From the IMG/VR virus record IMGVR_UViG_3300035698_003692, positions 1-45,198 of that record: a stretch of DNA of 45,198 bases; one strand, 5' to 3'. Position 1 is the first letter of the stretch, and each line of letters opens with the position of its first letter. Shown here piece after piece: positions 1 to 5,367 of the stretch. Below the pieces are notes generated by a model, which worked only from the letters and a program-made list of their open reading frames with translations, was not told the origin of the DNA and searched no databases. A program made the position numbers and the translations under genes. The DNA comes from a virus.

Positions 1-107
1 ACTAGAAATTCTTCAGCTTCAGATTGTATGTCAAAGTCTTTTTGTAAGTCATTCATACCTCCATTTGGATAATATAATGACCAATAAAATACTAAGTATC
101 TTTTCAT
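1..107 (-). CDS. small phage protein, 3' end outside window
   Basis: The reverse strand reads from ATG at 107 to the window edge without a stop, giving 35 full codons. The protein begins MKRYLVFYWSLYYPNGG and continues with an acidic stretch. Short proteins with an aromatic N-terminus followed by a YYPxGG-type motif are common in phages of Bacteroidota; I recall the pattern but cannot name a function. The start lies only 13 bases beyond the T-run of the hairpin at 122-158, so expression needs readthrough or a promoter inside that hairpin region. It is the most distal leftward gene visible. Confidence 0.6.
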   Translation of the reverse strand, partial: MKRYLVFYWSLYYPNGGMNDLQKDFDIQSEAEEFL

Positions 108-119
108 GCTATTAGCATT

Positions 120-158
120 AAAAAACCCATTAAACTAAAAGACAGTTTAATGGGTTTT
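120..158 (-). terminator. rho-independent terminator (leftward)
   Basis: Perfect 15-bp inverted repeat: arm AAAACCCATTAAACT at 122-136 and its complement at 144-158, with a 7-base loop. Read leftward, the stem is followed by six T residues (125 down to 120). It sits between the leftward gene ending at 184 and the leftward gene starting at 107. Read rightward there are only four T residues, so leftward termination is the better reading. Confidence 0.85.
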
Positions 159-183
159 ATTAATTAATTAAGAACAATAATAT

Positions 184-339
184 CTATACGTTAGGCTTGA
201 AGTCTACTGAACAGTATAATGATTCTTTATTTAGTTTTTCTTTAAAGTATATAGTGTTAGTGGATTCCTGATAGGATGTTCGGGTAACATTGATTTCTTG
301 AATCTGTGGTACTTCTGGTTTTTGTTCTGAATTGCTCAT
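184..339 (-). CDS. hypothetical protein, 51 aa
   Basis: Reverse-strand frame from ATG at 339 to TAG at 184. The product starts MSNSEQKPEVPQ, is hydrophilic, and has no membrane segment, signal peptide or known motif. Codon choice (AGA, TTA, ATA, AAA) matches its neighbours. It fills the space between the two-helix membrane gene (368-521) and the terminator at 120-158, in the same direction as the other genes of this arm. I do not recognise the family. Existence of the gene is likely from spacing and codon use only. Confidence 0.5.
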   Translation of the reverse strand: MSNSEQKPEVPQIQEINVTRTSYQESTNTIYFKEKLNKESLYCSVDFKPNV

Positions 340-367
340 GATATGTATATTTAATGAATGTTTATGT

Positions 368-521
368 TTAGTTCTTTGTACTGCAAAATGGTAGTAGTAT
401 TAAAAATACCATAGCCATAATGTAAAGTAGAAACCAGTTAAGATGTATTGCTAATGCTAGTAGTATTAATATTAGTATTAGGCTGTAAACAAATGCTGAT
501 TTAAATGTAATTTTTTTTCAT
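368..521 (-). CDS. two-helix membrane protein, frameshifted at an A8 tract
   Basis: From ATG at 521 the frame as written gives only MKKNYI and stops. Shifting one base in the run of eight A residues just after the start codon (T run on the + strand at 511-518) opens a 50-codon frame: MKKITFKSAF, two hydrophobic segments, then LLPFCSTKN and TAA at 368. The reconstructed product resembles the protein at 935-1081: MK[KR] start, two helices, [IL]LP[FI]CS before a short charged tail. That similarity shows the shifted frame is the real one. The A8 run suggests phase variation, transcriptional or ribosomal slippage, or an indel. Function unknown; a small holin-like or host-membrane protein is possible. 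Confidence 0.6.
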
Positions 522-529
522 AGTTCGTA

Positions 530-823
530 TTATAAGTCAAATATTAACTCATCTTCATTAATATCCTCTAAGTCTATTTTATATTTCCCTAAAGGTAAAT
601 CTCCGATGAATGTTATTTTATTAGATTTACTGATTTTATGTTGCTCCTGATTAACAGCTCCATTGAAGTGTTTAGAAATTAATACATGAGTTTCATGTTG
701 ATTAATACTATAAGTGGAATCATCAGTAAACCATTTATTAGTAGTGTATAGTTGTCTGTATCTATCATTTCTACCTTTAGTGATGGATATTACTGAGTCT
801 TTGATTGTTTTAATTCTTCCCAT
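530..823 (-). CDS. hypothetical protein, 97 aa
   Basis: Leftward frame from ATG at 823, preceded by AACT as are the starts at 521 and 1081 (shared AACTATG context). The N-terminal half is basic (MGRIKTIKDSV, KGRNDRYRQ) and the C-terminus is acidic (EDINEDELIFDL). No membrane segment, cysteine cluster or recognisable domain. It lies between the two related membrane proteins at 368-521 and 935-1081, so the three probably share a transcript. I do not recognise the family; the coding call rests on length, codon use and position. Confidence 0.65.
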   Translation of the reverse strand: MGRIKTIKDSVISITKGRNDRYRQLYTTNKWFTDDSTYSINQHETHVLISKHFNGAVNQEQHKISKSNKITFIGDLPLGKYKIDLEDINEDELIFDL

Positions 824-934
824 AGTTTAATGTTTATGTAATACTATTTCACTTATTGTGTGTATTGTTAATATTGCTGATATTGCGAAATGTGTGGGTT
901 GGGTGCTGTCCCGCATCCTTAGTCACGCAAACAA

Positions 935-1081
935 TTACTGTCTACTACGACTACATATTGGTAAAATTAGTGCAAATACGATAGCTATAACAAGGAATAT
1001 TACCTCGTGCACTATAAAATAGCTTATTAATAAGAATACTATTAGTATTAAATTGATTTGGAATAATGATAATCTCTTCAT
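935..1081 (-). CDS. two-helix membrane protein, 48 aa
   Basis: The frame is open from 1117, but the ATG at 1081 is the better start. It gives MKRLSLF followed by two hydrophobic helices (about residues 9-22 and 25-42) separated by VHE, ending ILPICSRSRQ. This start also matches the reconstructed paralogue at 368-521 and its AACTATG context; the longer version would add a hydrophilic leader the paralogue lacks. Likely an inner-membrane protein with a short loop. Small phage membrane proteins of this shape can be holins, anti-holins or superinfection factors, but nothing here decides between them. Confidence 0.6.
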   Translation of the reverse strand: MKRLSLFQINLILIVFLLISYFIVHEVIFLVIAIVFALILPICSRSRQ

Positions 1082-1153
1082 AGTTAATGATTTAGTGTGA
1101 AAGGTATATGAACTCAAGGTATATTTATGCTAAGGTATATGGTTTCAGCAAAC

Positions 1154-1184
1154 AAAAAGAAATCTCCCCGAAGGGAGATATTTC
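1154..1184 (-). terminator. rho-independent terminator (leftward)
   Basis: Stem ATCTCCC (1162-1168) with GGGAGAT (1173-1179), extended by an A-rich/T-rich lower stem with one bulge. Leftward, the stem is followed by TCTTTTTG (1160 down to 1153). It begins directly after the TAA of the gene at 1185-1595 and would end that transcript, so the gene at 935-1081 may need its own promoter or readthrough. Confidence 0.75.
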
Positions 1185-1595
1185 TTAGTGCATCTCTTCT
1201 AAATACAAGTGAGCAAAGTTTCCTTTTAACTCTGCCTTATAATTAGCGATAGCGTTAGGATTACTAGCATAATTGCTATTCAAAGCTTCTTCACTGATAC
1301 CTGGAATTGGCTTCTTCCAGAAGACTGAGGCAAGAACTTCTTCGCCTTCTTCAAATTCACCTTTATCTAACATCTCATAGATGTCATTTGGTGTACGCAC
1401 TAAATGCTTCTTTGCAGTTGTATCTCTAAGATACAATTTGCCACTAGGACCTTTGTCTACTACTAACGATAAGATAACGGCATCTTTAGATGTCATTCTT
1501 TCGTATAACGGAAGACCAGTTAATACTCTAGTTTCTACTCCGTCATAAAATGCTAATGTCTTTGCAGATGTTGCTGCTTTAATCTTTGTACTCAT
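1185..1595 (-). CDS. hypothetical protein, 136 aa
   Basis: Leftward gene, first of the left arm. The frame is open from 1628, but ATG at 1595 gives MSTKIKAATSAKTLAFYDG, a natural soluble start; the longer form adds MVVPIIINSIV encoded by what looks like structured leader. The protein is mixed alpha/beta in composition with acidic patches (DKGEFEEGEEV) and no membrane segment or catalytic motif I recognise. It has its own terminator (1154-1184) and a candidate Bacteroidota promoter about 90 bases upstream (1688-1718). A single-gene transcript with a long leader suggests an abundantly or separately regulated product. Function unknown. Confidence 0.75.
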   Translation of the reverse strand: MSTKIKAATSAKTLAFYDGVETRVLTGLPLYERMTSKDAVILSLVVDKGPSGKLYLRDTTAKKHLVRTPNDIYEMLDKGEFEEGEEVLASVFWKKPIPGISEEALNSNYASNPNAIANYKAELKGNFAHLYLEEMH

Positions 1596-1687
1596 TACAA
1601 TTGAATTTATAATTATAGGTACCACCATGGTATCCCGATGCTAAGAAAGGGGGTGGTGTTACATATAGGACCGCCCAAAAATTCTCA

Positions 1688-1718
1688 CAAATATTTTTTA
1701 AAAGTTTTTATAGTACAA
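1688..1718 (-). promoter_or_regulatory. candidate leftward Bacteroidota-type promoter
   Basis: On the reverse strand, TTG (1718-1716) is followed after 20 bases by AATATTTG (1695-1688), a 7/8 match to the TAnnTTTG -7 element of Bacteroidota housekeeping promoters. A start near 1681 would leave a leader of roughly 85 bases before ATG at 1595. That leader includes short inverted repeats around the GGTACCACC at 1619-1627. Confidence 0.45.
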
Positions 1719-1728
1719 TATTAGAAAT

Positions 1729-1743
1729 AAAAGTTGTACTTTT
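1729..1743 (+). promoter_or_regulatory. 15-bp dyad AAAAGT-TGT-ACTTTT
   Basis: Perfect inverted repeat of 6-bp arms around TGT, ending five bases before the ATG at 1749. The right arm overlaps TACTTTTG (1737-1744), a full match to the Bacteroidota -7 box TAnnTTTG, although no TTG lies at the expected upstream distance. A 5/6-arm copy lies at 2681-2695 before the gene at 2708. It could be an operator or a hairpin-type promoter. Confidence 0.5.
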
Positions 1744-1748
1744 GTCTT

Positions 1749-1970
1749 ATGAAACACTTAGAAGCTTATCTTATAGTATTTGTATCCTTTGCTATAATAG
1801 CATCTGTAATACAACTTGCAGTATTTTTAATATGGTCAAACCATATAGATGAATGGGTAACTAACTTTATAACTTGGAGAGCCGTTAGACTAGAGATTAT
1901 TATCATAGGAGCTTTTTCTTTTTGGGGACTTAGAGATGTAAGAGATAAAACAGATATACTCGATGAATAA
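1749..1970 (+). CDS. small membrane protein, 73 aa
   Basis: First rightward gene. The frame is open from a TTG at 1734, but the ATG at 1749 is preferred: it gives MKHLEAYLIVFVSFAII and leaves the dyad 1729-1743 outside the coding region. Two hydrophobic segments (about residues 6-29 and 48-60) are separated by a short polar loop (NHIDEWVTN, WRAVR), and the tail is charged (DVRDKTDILDE). This is a two-helix inner-membrane protein. Its size would suit a holin, but no lysis partner lies next to it. Its stop overlaps the start at 1963 by eight bases, indicating translational coupling. If transcription starts from the overlapping -7 box, the message would be almost leaderless. Confidence 0.7.
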   Translation: MKHLEAYLIVFVSFAIIASVIQLAVFLIWSNHIDEWVTNFITWRAVRLEIIIIGAFSFWGLRDVRDKTDILDE

Positions 1971-2217
1971 ATCTAAATTTGAAGTAATTAAATTTTCCAC
2001 TAGTAGACCTAATATTCAAAGATATATAGGTGGTATAGATCCATATAAAGCTAGAGGTAAAAGTCCTTTATCTTTATTCAAAATAAAGGATGAATGTGAA
2101 GGATTAACTCCTGAAATGTTTAAATATATCAAAGAACCTTTTGGTAAGAAACTTAAACTAAAATACCAATCATATATGGTACTGGAAGTTCTGGAAGTTC
2201 TGAATACAAGGATCTAA
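1963..2217 (+). CDS. hypothetical protein, 5' part of a split gene
   Basis: ATG at 1963 overlaps the upstream stop. The first ~66 residues (MNKSKFEVIKF through PFGKKLKLK) read naturally. The last 18 codons of this frame are repetitive (VLEVLEVL) and look like a wrong-frame read. A second frame, shifted by -1 and open from 2157, continues as PIIYGTGSSGSSEYKD and runs to TGA at 2361, overlapping the next ATG at 2360. Full length would be about 133 residues. A likely slip point is the four-A run in CTAAAATAC (2158-2166). No known domain. It could be a real decay, a programmed -1 shift or a one-base assembly loss. Confidence 0.65.
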   Translation: MNKSKFEVIKFSTSRPNIQRYIGGIDPYKARGKSPLSLFKIKDECEGLTPEMFKYIKEPFGKKLKLKYQSYMVLEVLEVLNTRI

Positions 2218-2363
2218 GTGAGAAAGATCTTGAAGCATTTCTCAAAGATTTAAAACCACCTAAAGAAAAAGAGAAACAATTCATTGCTTATACTTGGAGT
2301 ATAAAAGGAGTGCAAGTATTTGATAAAGCAGTAAAGGAACAATTTAATAAAGGTAAATTATGA
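2157..2363 (+). other. 3' part of the split gene starting at 1963 (-1 frame)
   Basis: Open frame with no ATG, GTG or TTG near its beginning. It encodes IPIIYGTGSSGSSEYKD, then a charged helix (SEKDLEAFLKDLKPPKEKEK), then FIAYTWSIKGVQVF, and ends NKGKL. Codon use is typical of the phage. The stop TGA overlaps the next start as ATGA (2360-2363), the usual coupled junction. With no start of its own and a proper coupled end, it is best read as the C-terminal half of the gene begun at 1963. Confidence 0.6.
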
Positions 2364-2632
2364 AAACACAAGTAATTCCAACATCAGCAACATTTAATTC
2401 CGAAGATTTTAAACAACTAATAGATACTATTTCTGATCTAGAAACTAAGTTAGAAGATGCTAACCAAGGTCTAGAACTAAACACTAACAAGTTTATGCAC
2501 CTTATTGAAGGATTAGCAGAACAATTCACCATTAAACAGCAATCAGATTTTAATCAAAAAGTAGAAATTTACATAGGATCTAGAGGAATGTCTGATAAAC
2601 CTGAGATGGTAATTAGACCAAAAACCAGATAG
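2360..2632 (+). CDS. hypothetical protein, 90 aa, coiled-coil
   Basis: ATG at 2360 overlaps the TGA of the preceding frame (ATGA), so the start is firm. The product has a helical, heptad-like stretch (about residues 14-45: DFKQLIDTISDLETKLEDANQ onward) and a short C-terminal strand-rich tail (VEIYIGSRG) ending IRPKTR. No membrane segment or catalytic motif. It ends before a 75-base gap that holds an imperfect hairpin and the second dyad (2681-2695). Small coiled-coil proteins in this position of crAss-like genomes are usually uncharacterised; I do not assign a function. Confidence 0.7.
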   Translation: MKTQVIPTSATFNSEDFKQLIDTISDLETKLEDANQGLELNTNKFMHLIEGLAEQFTIKQQSDFNQKVEIYIGSRGMSDKPEMVIRPKTR

Positions 2633-2680
2633 TACAGAAATTCGGCAGATGTTACCTTATATAAAGGCAACTGCTGTCCA

Positions 2681-2695
2681 AAAAGTTGTACTATT
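2681..2695 (+). promoter_or_regulatory. second copy of the AAAAGT-TGT-ACT dyad
   Basis: AAAAGTTGTACT (2681-2692) is identical to the first 12 bases of the dyad at 1729; the right arm here is ACTATT, matching five of six bases. It ends 12 bases before the ATG at 2708. The sequence between genes here is non-coding. Confidence 0.45.
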
Positions 2696-2707
2696 TAAAA
2701 TTAATTT

Positions 2708-3037
2708 ATGAAAAAAATTATTAAAAGAATTATAGACTGGCTGTACTCTGAAGATATGAAAGCCATGGAAGAGGAGTTAGAAAATTTTAGAAAGCAATCT
2801 AAACGACTAGATACAATACTAAATGAAGTAGATGTTTCAGTTAGTGTTGAGCAAAGATCTAGAAGTTGGGCAGTAATATCAATACAAGGAGAAAGATCAG
2901 ATTTCATTAAATTTATTAACCTTAATAACCAAGATATATATGATGTACATAGGTTCTTGAGTCAATATGATAGAAAGAATAATATTACGATTGATGCAGC
3001 TCCTTCAGATACTGCCTTCTTAAAAATGAAACGATGA
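2708..3037 (+). CDS. crAss-type conserved hypothetical protein, 109 aa
   Basis: Begins MKKIIKRIIDWLYSEDMK, then a helical coiled stretch (about residues 16-42), then a compact alpha/beta part with WAVISIQGERSDFIKF and a C-terminal IDAAP segment. I recall similar short proteins (coil plus an SWAVISIQG-like strand) encoded ahead of the structural genes in crAss-like phages, but no biochemical role is known to me. The start follows the dyad at 2681-2695, and the stop overlaps the ATG at 3034 by four bases, so it is probably the first gene of a unit with 3034-3954. Confidence 0.7.
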   Translation: MKKIIKRIIDWLYSEDMKAMEEELENFRKQSKRLDTILNEVDVSVSVEQRSRSWAVISIQGERSDFIKFINLNNQDIYDVHRFLSQYDRKNNITIDAAPSDTAFLKMKR

Positions 3038-3954
3038 AAAAATTATTTGCTATAAGACCTTTCAATGGTAAGATTAGAACTAACTTATGCATGGATGATA
3101 TTGACCTTATTCACCCTGAAGTTCTTCATGAATTTGGTTTGATAGAAATACATACTACAAGTGAGCAAGACGTATCTACTGTAGATTCTACCTATCTGGT
3201 ATTTAAGTTTGGTTATAGAGTACCATATTTTAACCTGTTCTATGCTAGGAAAATAACTAGCCATAAGGACAAGTATTTAACTTTAGCAATAACTAGATTA
3301 CTTTATTTAAACCCAGGTAAAGAGGGATCTGATAGTAATTTAAAAGCTGTCACGCAGTTCATACTTTCTACCTTTAGTGTGACAAAAAAGGTGGAAAGTA
3401 GTGTTAAAGATGGGAAGTTTATTGATGTACCAGTGCTTGAATACGATAAAGTCTTTGCTCTTGTTTGTTCTATTAACTGGATGAAAATTGCTGATACTTA
3501 TGAGCCAGATACAGAAAAATTAGTTATGTACAGCAGAGATTCTAAGATTCCAAAGAATCAGAAAATATCAATTAATGCTAAACACAGAGCTGAGACTACA
3601 GTTAGTTACTATGAATCTGCCATACATAATGCTGCAGAGTTCCTGCACGAATCTCAAGAATTAGTGAAGATTACGGATTCCCGTATTAAAAATACTAATT
3701 TAGTAAAGGTTAAGAATTATGGGGCATCTGTTAGAACAATAACAAGGTACATGGCACCTAGAACTCGTGCTATGATTGATGAACTTAACTTAATAAAACC
3801 ATTTAAGAACAACAAAAGGTATGAAAAGTACCAAGAGTTTAAGAACTTAGAAAGGGATGCTGCAGATGTTCAAGCAGAAAAACTTAGTGTCAGTAAAAGT
3901 ACTATATTTGAATTCAGAAAAATTAATAACTTAAATAATAATAACCATGATTAA
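3034..3954 (+). CDS. putative DNA-binding protein, 306 aa
   Basis: Overlaps the upstream stop (ATGA at 3034). The N-terminal two thirds are alpha/beta with no motif I can name. The C-terminal third is helical and basic: KVKNYGASVRTITRYMAPRTR, then an AEKLSVSKSTIFEF segment that has the spacing of a helix-turn-helix. DNA binding is therefore plausible. A replication or regulatory protein, or a small-terminase-like factor given that TerL lies 3 kb downstream, are options; the C-terminal position of the helix-turn-helix is unusual for a small terminase. The stop overlaps the ATG at 3947 by eight bases. Function is inferred weakly. Confidence 0.65.
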   Translation: MKKLFAIRPFNGKIRTNLCMDDIDLIHPEVLHEFGLIEIHTTSEQDVSTVDSTYLVFKFGYRVPYFNLFYARKITSHKDKYLTLAITRLLYLNPGKEGSDSNLKAVTQFILSTFSVTKKVESSVKDGKFIDVPVLEYDKVFALVCSINWMKIADTYEPDTEKLVMYSRDSKIPKNQKISINAKHRAETTVSYYESAIHNAAEFLHESQELVKITDSRIKNTNLVKVKNYGASVRTITRYMAPRTRAMIDELNLIKPFKNNKRYEKYQEFKNLERDAADVQAEKLSVSKSTIFEFRKINNLNNNNHD

Positions 3955-4123
3955 CAAAGAAACACCAAAAGAAGCAGAGAAGAAAGTAGAAACTGCTGAA
4001 ACTACTAAAACTACGACTACTGCAGAAACTCCTAAAAAAGAGGATAGCTCTCAGGAAGAGCTGGAACCTGCTAAAAGCACAACACCAGCAGGGATGAGTC
4101 TAAAACTGAAACAGCTAAAGTGA
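3947..4123 (+). CDS. low-complexity protein, N-terminal part of a split gene
   Basis: ATG at 3947 overlaps the upstream stop, as is usual in this block. It encodes 58 residues of Lys/Glu/Thr-rich sequence (MINKETPKEAEKKVETAETTK, then a threonine run and KKEDSSQEELEP). The end (MSLKLKQLK) no longer looks like this composition. In the -1 frame, open from 4073, the acidic Thr/Lys/Glu pattern continues (DESKTETAKVTEDEEN) and leads into the protein at 4120-4362. A one-base loss between 4073 and 4121, for example in the GGG at 4091-4093 or the A run at 4072-4075, would explain this. Confidence 0.55.
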   Translation: MINKETPKEAEKKVETAETTKTTTTAETPKKEDSSQEELEPAKSTTPAGMSLKLKQLK

Positions 4124-4362
4124 CTGAAGATGAAGAAAATCCAAAAATGCAAACGGACGTTAAGGAACCACAAGAAAAAGAATTAACTATTGGTGAGTAT
4201 GAATTACCTTTACAATCGTATGAAGGAGATTCTGATGAGCACTTTAGTACTGTAGTCAATGAAGTTCTAGGTAAATTAGTGAGAACTGGAAAACTTAAAA
4301 TTGATACTGTCAAAGATGAAGAAAAAGGTACAGCCGTTACAAGATTAATTGTAACAGTATAA
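4120..4362 (+). CDS. hypothetical protein, C-terminal part of the split gene
   Basis: The only start in this frame is GTG at 4120; the frame itself is open from 4073 and has no ATG upstream. The first 25 residues are acidic and disordered, then a small folded-looking domain follows (ELTIGEYELPLQSYEG, VVNEVLGKLVRTGKLKID, TAVTRLIVTV). Because the acidic linker continues the composition of the frame at 3947-4123, the native protein is probably one polypeptide of about 138 residues. A clear terminator (4368-4397) follows directly, so this is the end of a transcription unit. No known family recognised. Confidence 0.6.
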   Translation: MTEDEENPKMQTDVKEPQEKELTIGEYELPLQSYEGDSDEHFSTVVNEVLGKLVRTGKLKIDTVKDEEKGTAVTRLIVTV

Positions 4363-4367
4363 TTTAA

Positions 4368-4397
4368 AAGCCCTCCTAACCGAGGGCTTAATTTTTT
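4368..4397 (+). terminator. rho-independent terminator
   Basis: Perfect 8-bp stem AAGCCCTC (4368-4375) / GAGGGCTT (4382-4389), six-base loop, then a run of six T residues (4392-4397). It lies just after the stop at 4362 and only five bases before the ATG at 4403, so the next gene has almost no room for its own promoter. Confidence 0.85.
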
Positions 4398-4402
4398 AAA
4401 CC

Positions 4403-4669
4403 ATGGAAGCAAAAATTAAAGAATTAGCAATTGCAATAACTATAGCAGACTTGCATAATACTAATATAGTTAATTTCTTACCCGTAGGAACTACTTACTT
4501 GAGCACATTAGCTGTTATGAAAAGAAAAAAGCTGATAATTGTAGGTGAAAGAATGAACTGGACACTAACTGATAAAGGTAGAATGAAATATTTATCTGAT
4601 GTAGTTCCCGTAAACCCAGCTATGGCTAAGAGATTTGAGCAAGTAGAAGAGTTTGTAAATAATTTATAA
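4403..4669 (+). CDS. putative winged-helix protein, 88 aa
   Basis: Starts MEAKIKELAIAITIADLHN. Helices in the first half are followed by a WTLTDKGRMKYL segment, which resembles the wing-strand pattern (LTdKGr) of small winged-helix DNA-binding proteins; this is a motif-level impression. No catalytic residues or membrane segments. The start codon sits immediately after the terminator T-run, so its transcript must come from readthrough or from a promoter embedded in the terminator. A host-type promoter follows at 4679-4711 for the next gene. A small regulator is plausible. Confidence 0.65.
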   Translation: MEAKIKELAIAITIADLHNTNIVNFLPVGTTYLSTLAVMKRKKLIIVGERMNWTLTDKGRMKYLSDVVPVNPAMAKRFEQVEEFVNNL

Positions 4670-4678
4670 TTTAATTAG

Positions 4679-4711
4679 TTTGATATTGTAACAAAAATTA
4701 TTATATATTTG
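4679..4711 (+). promoter_or_regulatory. Bacteroidota-type promoter
   Basis: TTTG (4679-4682), 21-base spacer, then TATATTTG (4704-4711), a full match to the -7 consensus TAnnTTTG. The expected start is near 4717, leaving a short A-rich leader before the ATG at 4731. The same element spacing recurs at 11953-11985. Confidence 0.7.
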
Positions 4712-4730
4712 TGGAAACAAAAGTAAAATC

Positions 4731-5114
4731 ATGAGTATATTAACAAAAGACCCTATTACTGTAAACGTATCGGGCAGTGATTTAGATGTCACTAAGATAT
4801 TTCTTCAAATATTCTTGGCTCGTCAGAAATTAACTGGAAGAGAATTAGACGTAGCAGCATCATTGGTTTCAAGATACTCTAAACTTGTAAAAGATGGAGT
4901 AAATGAACCTTATGCATCCATTATTCTGTTCTCTACAGACTCTCGTAAAGAGATTACTGAAGAGCTAGATATAAGTTCTGCACACCTTCAGAACACATTA
5001 ACACCATTACAATCTAAAAACGTCATAGCTAAAGATAAATTAATCTTAAATCCCGCACTAATTCCACCAGAAAGTATAACTTTTAAGTTTACTATAAATG
5101 GAGAACAGGGATAG
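4731..5114 (+). CDS. crAss-type conserved protein with helix-turn-helix character, 127 aa
   Basis: First gene behind the promoter at 4679-4711. The central part, TGRELDVAASLVSRYSK and later RKEITEELDISSAHLQNTL followed by LQSKNVI, has the helix order of a winged helix-turn-helix (recognition helix around ISSAHLQNTL, wing at NVIAKDKLILNP). I recall a similar protein just upstream of the packaging genes in crAss-like phages. It may act as a regulator of the late operon or as a DNA-binding packaging factor such as a small terminase. The stop overlaps the next ATG at 5098 by 17 bases. Confidence 0.7.
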   Translation: MSILTKDPITVNVSGSDLDVTKIFLQIFLARQKLTGRELDVAASLVSRYSKLVKDGVNEPYASIILFSTDSRKEITEELDISSAHLQNTLTPLQSKNVIAKDKLILNPALIPPESITFKFTINGEQG

Positions 5115-5364
5115 GTTAATCAATATAGTAGCTAAGAAACTTAACAAAGATGCCTCCATAGTACGTGAGGCAGTAAAAATTCAACATCAAATGCTAAAAG
5201 TCACGATGCAATTTGATAAAAACAGAACATTCTATTTAAGAAAAGTAGGGTATTTCCAACATACAGAAACAAGGAAAAGGCTTATAGAAGAAAAATTAGA
5301 GCGTGTAGAGAATAACAACAAAAGTAATAACGAGGACATAGAAGATCCTTATGAATTTAATTAG
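5098..5364 (+). CDS. possible HU/IHF-like DNA-binding protein, 88 aa
   Basis: Starts inside the preceding gene. Residues 1-45 (RLINIVAKKLNKDASIVREAV, then a helix and FYLRKVGYFQ) follow the helix-helix-strand order of the HU/IHF fold, ending in a G-x-F-like GYF; the rest is a charged tail (EEKLERVENNNKSNNEDIED). HU/IHF-like proteins are a known component of crAss-like genomes, but the beta-arm expected of a true HU is not evident here. An alternative is a small family unique to these phages, related to virion assembly, since the gene leads directly into the packaging block. Confidence 0.55.
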   Translation: MENRDRLINIVAKKLNKDASIVREAVKIQHQMLKVTMQFDKNRTFYLRKVGYFQHTETRKRLIEEKLERVENNNKSNNEDIEDPYEFN

Positions 5365-5367
5365 ATT

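Noticed and set aside
827-916. 29-codon leftward frame (ATG at 916) between 823 and 935
   Set aside because: Very short, with atypical GC-rich first codons and no similarity to neighbours. It could be real but I cannot support it.
890-930. Locally GC-rich segment that could be a tRNA
   Set aside because: No cloverleaf pairing, no T-loop or anticodon arm. I saw no tRNA elsewhere in the window either.
2647-2680. Imperfect inverted repeat (GGCAGATGTTACC ... GGCAACTGCTG) as a terminator
   Set aside because: Three mismatches in an 11-bp stem and no T-run after it.
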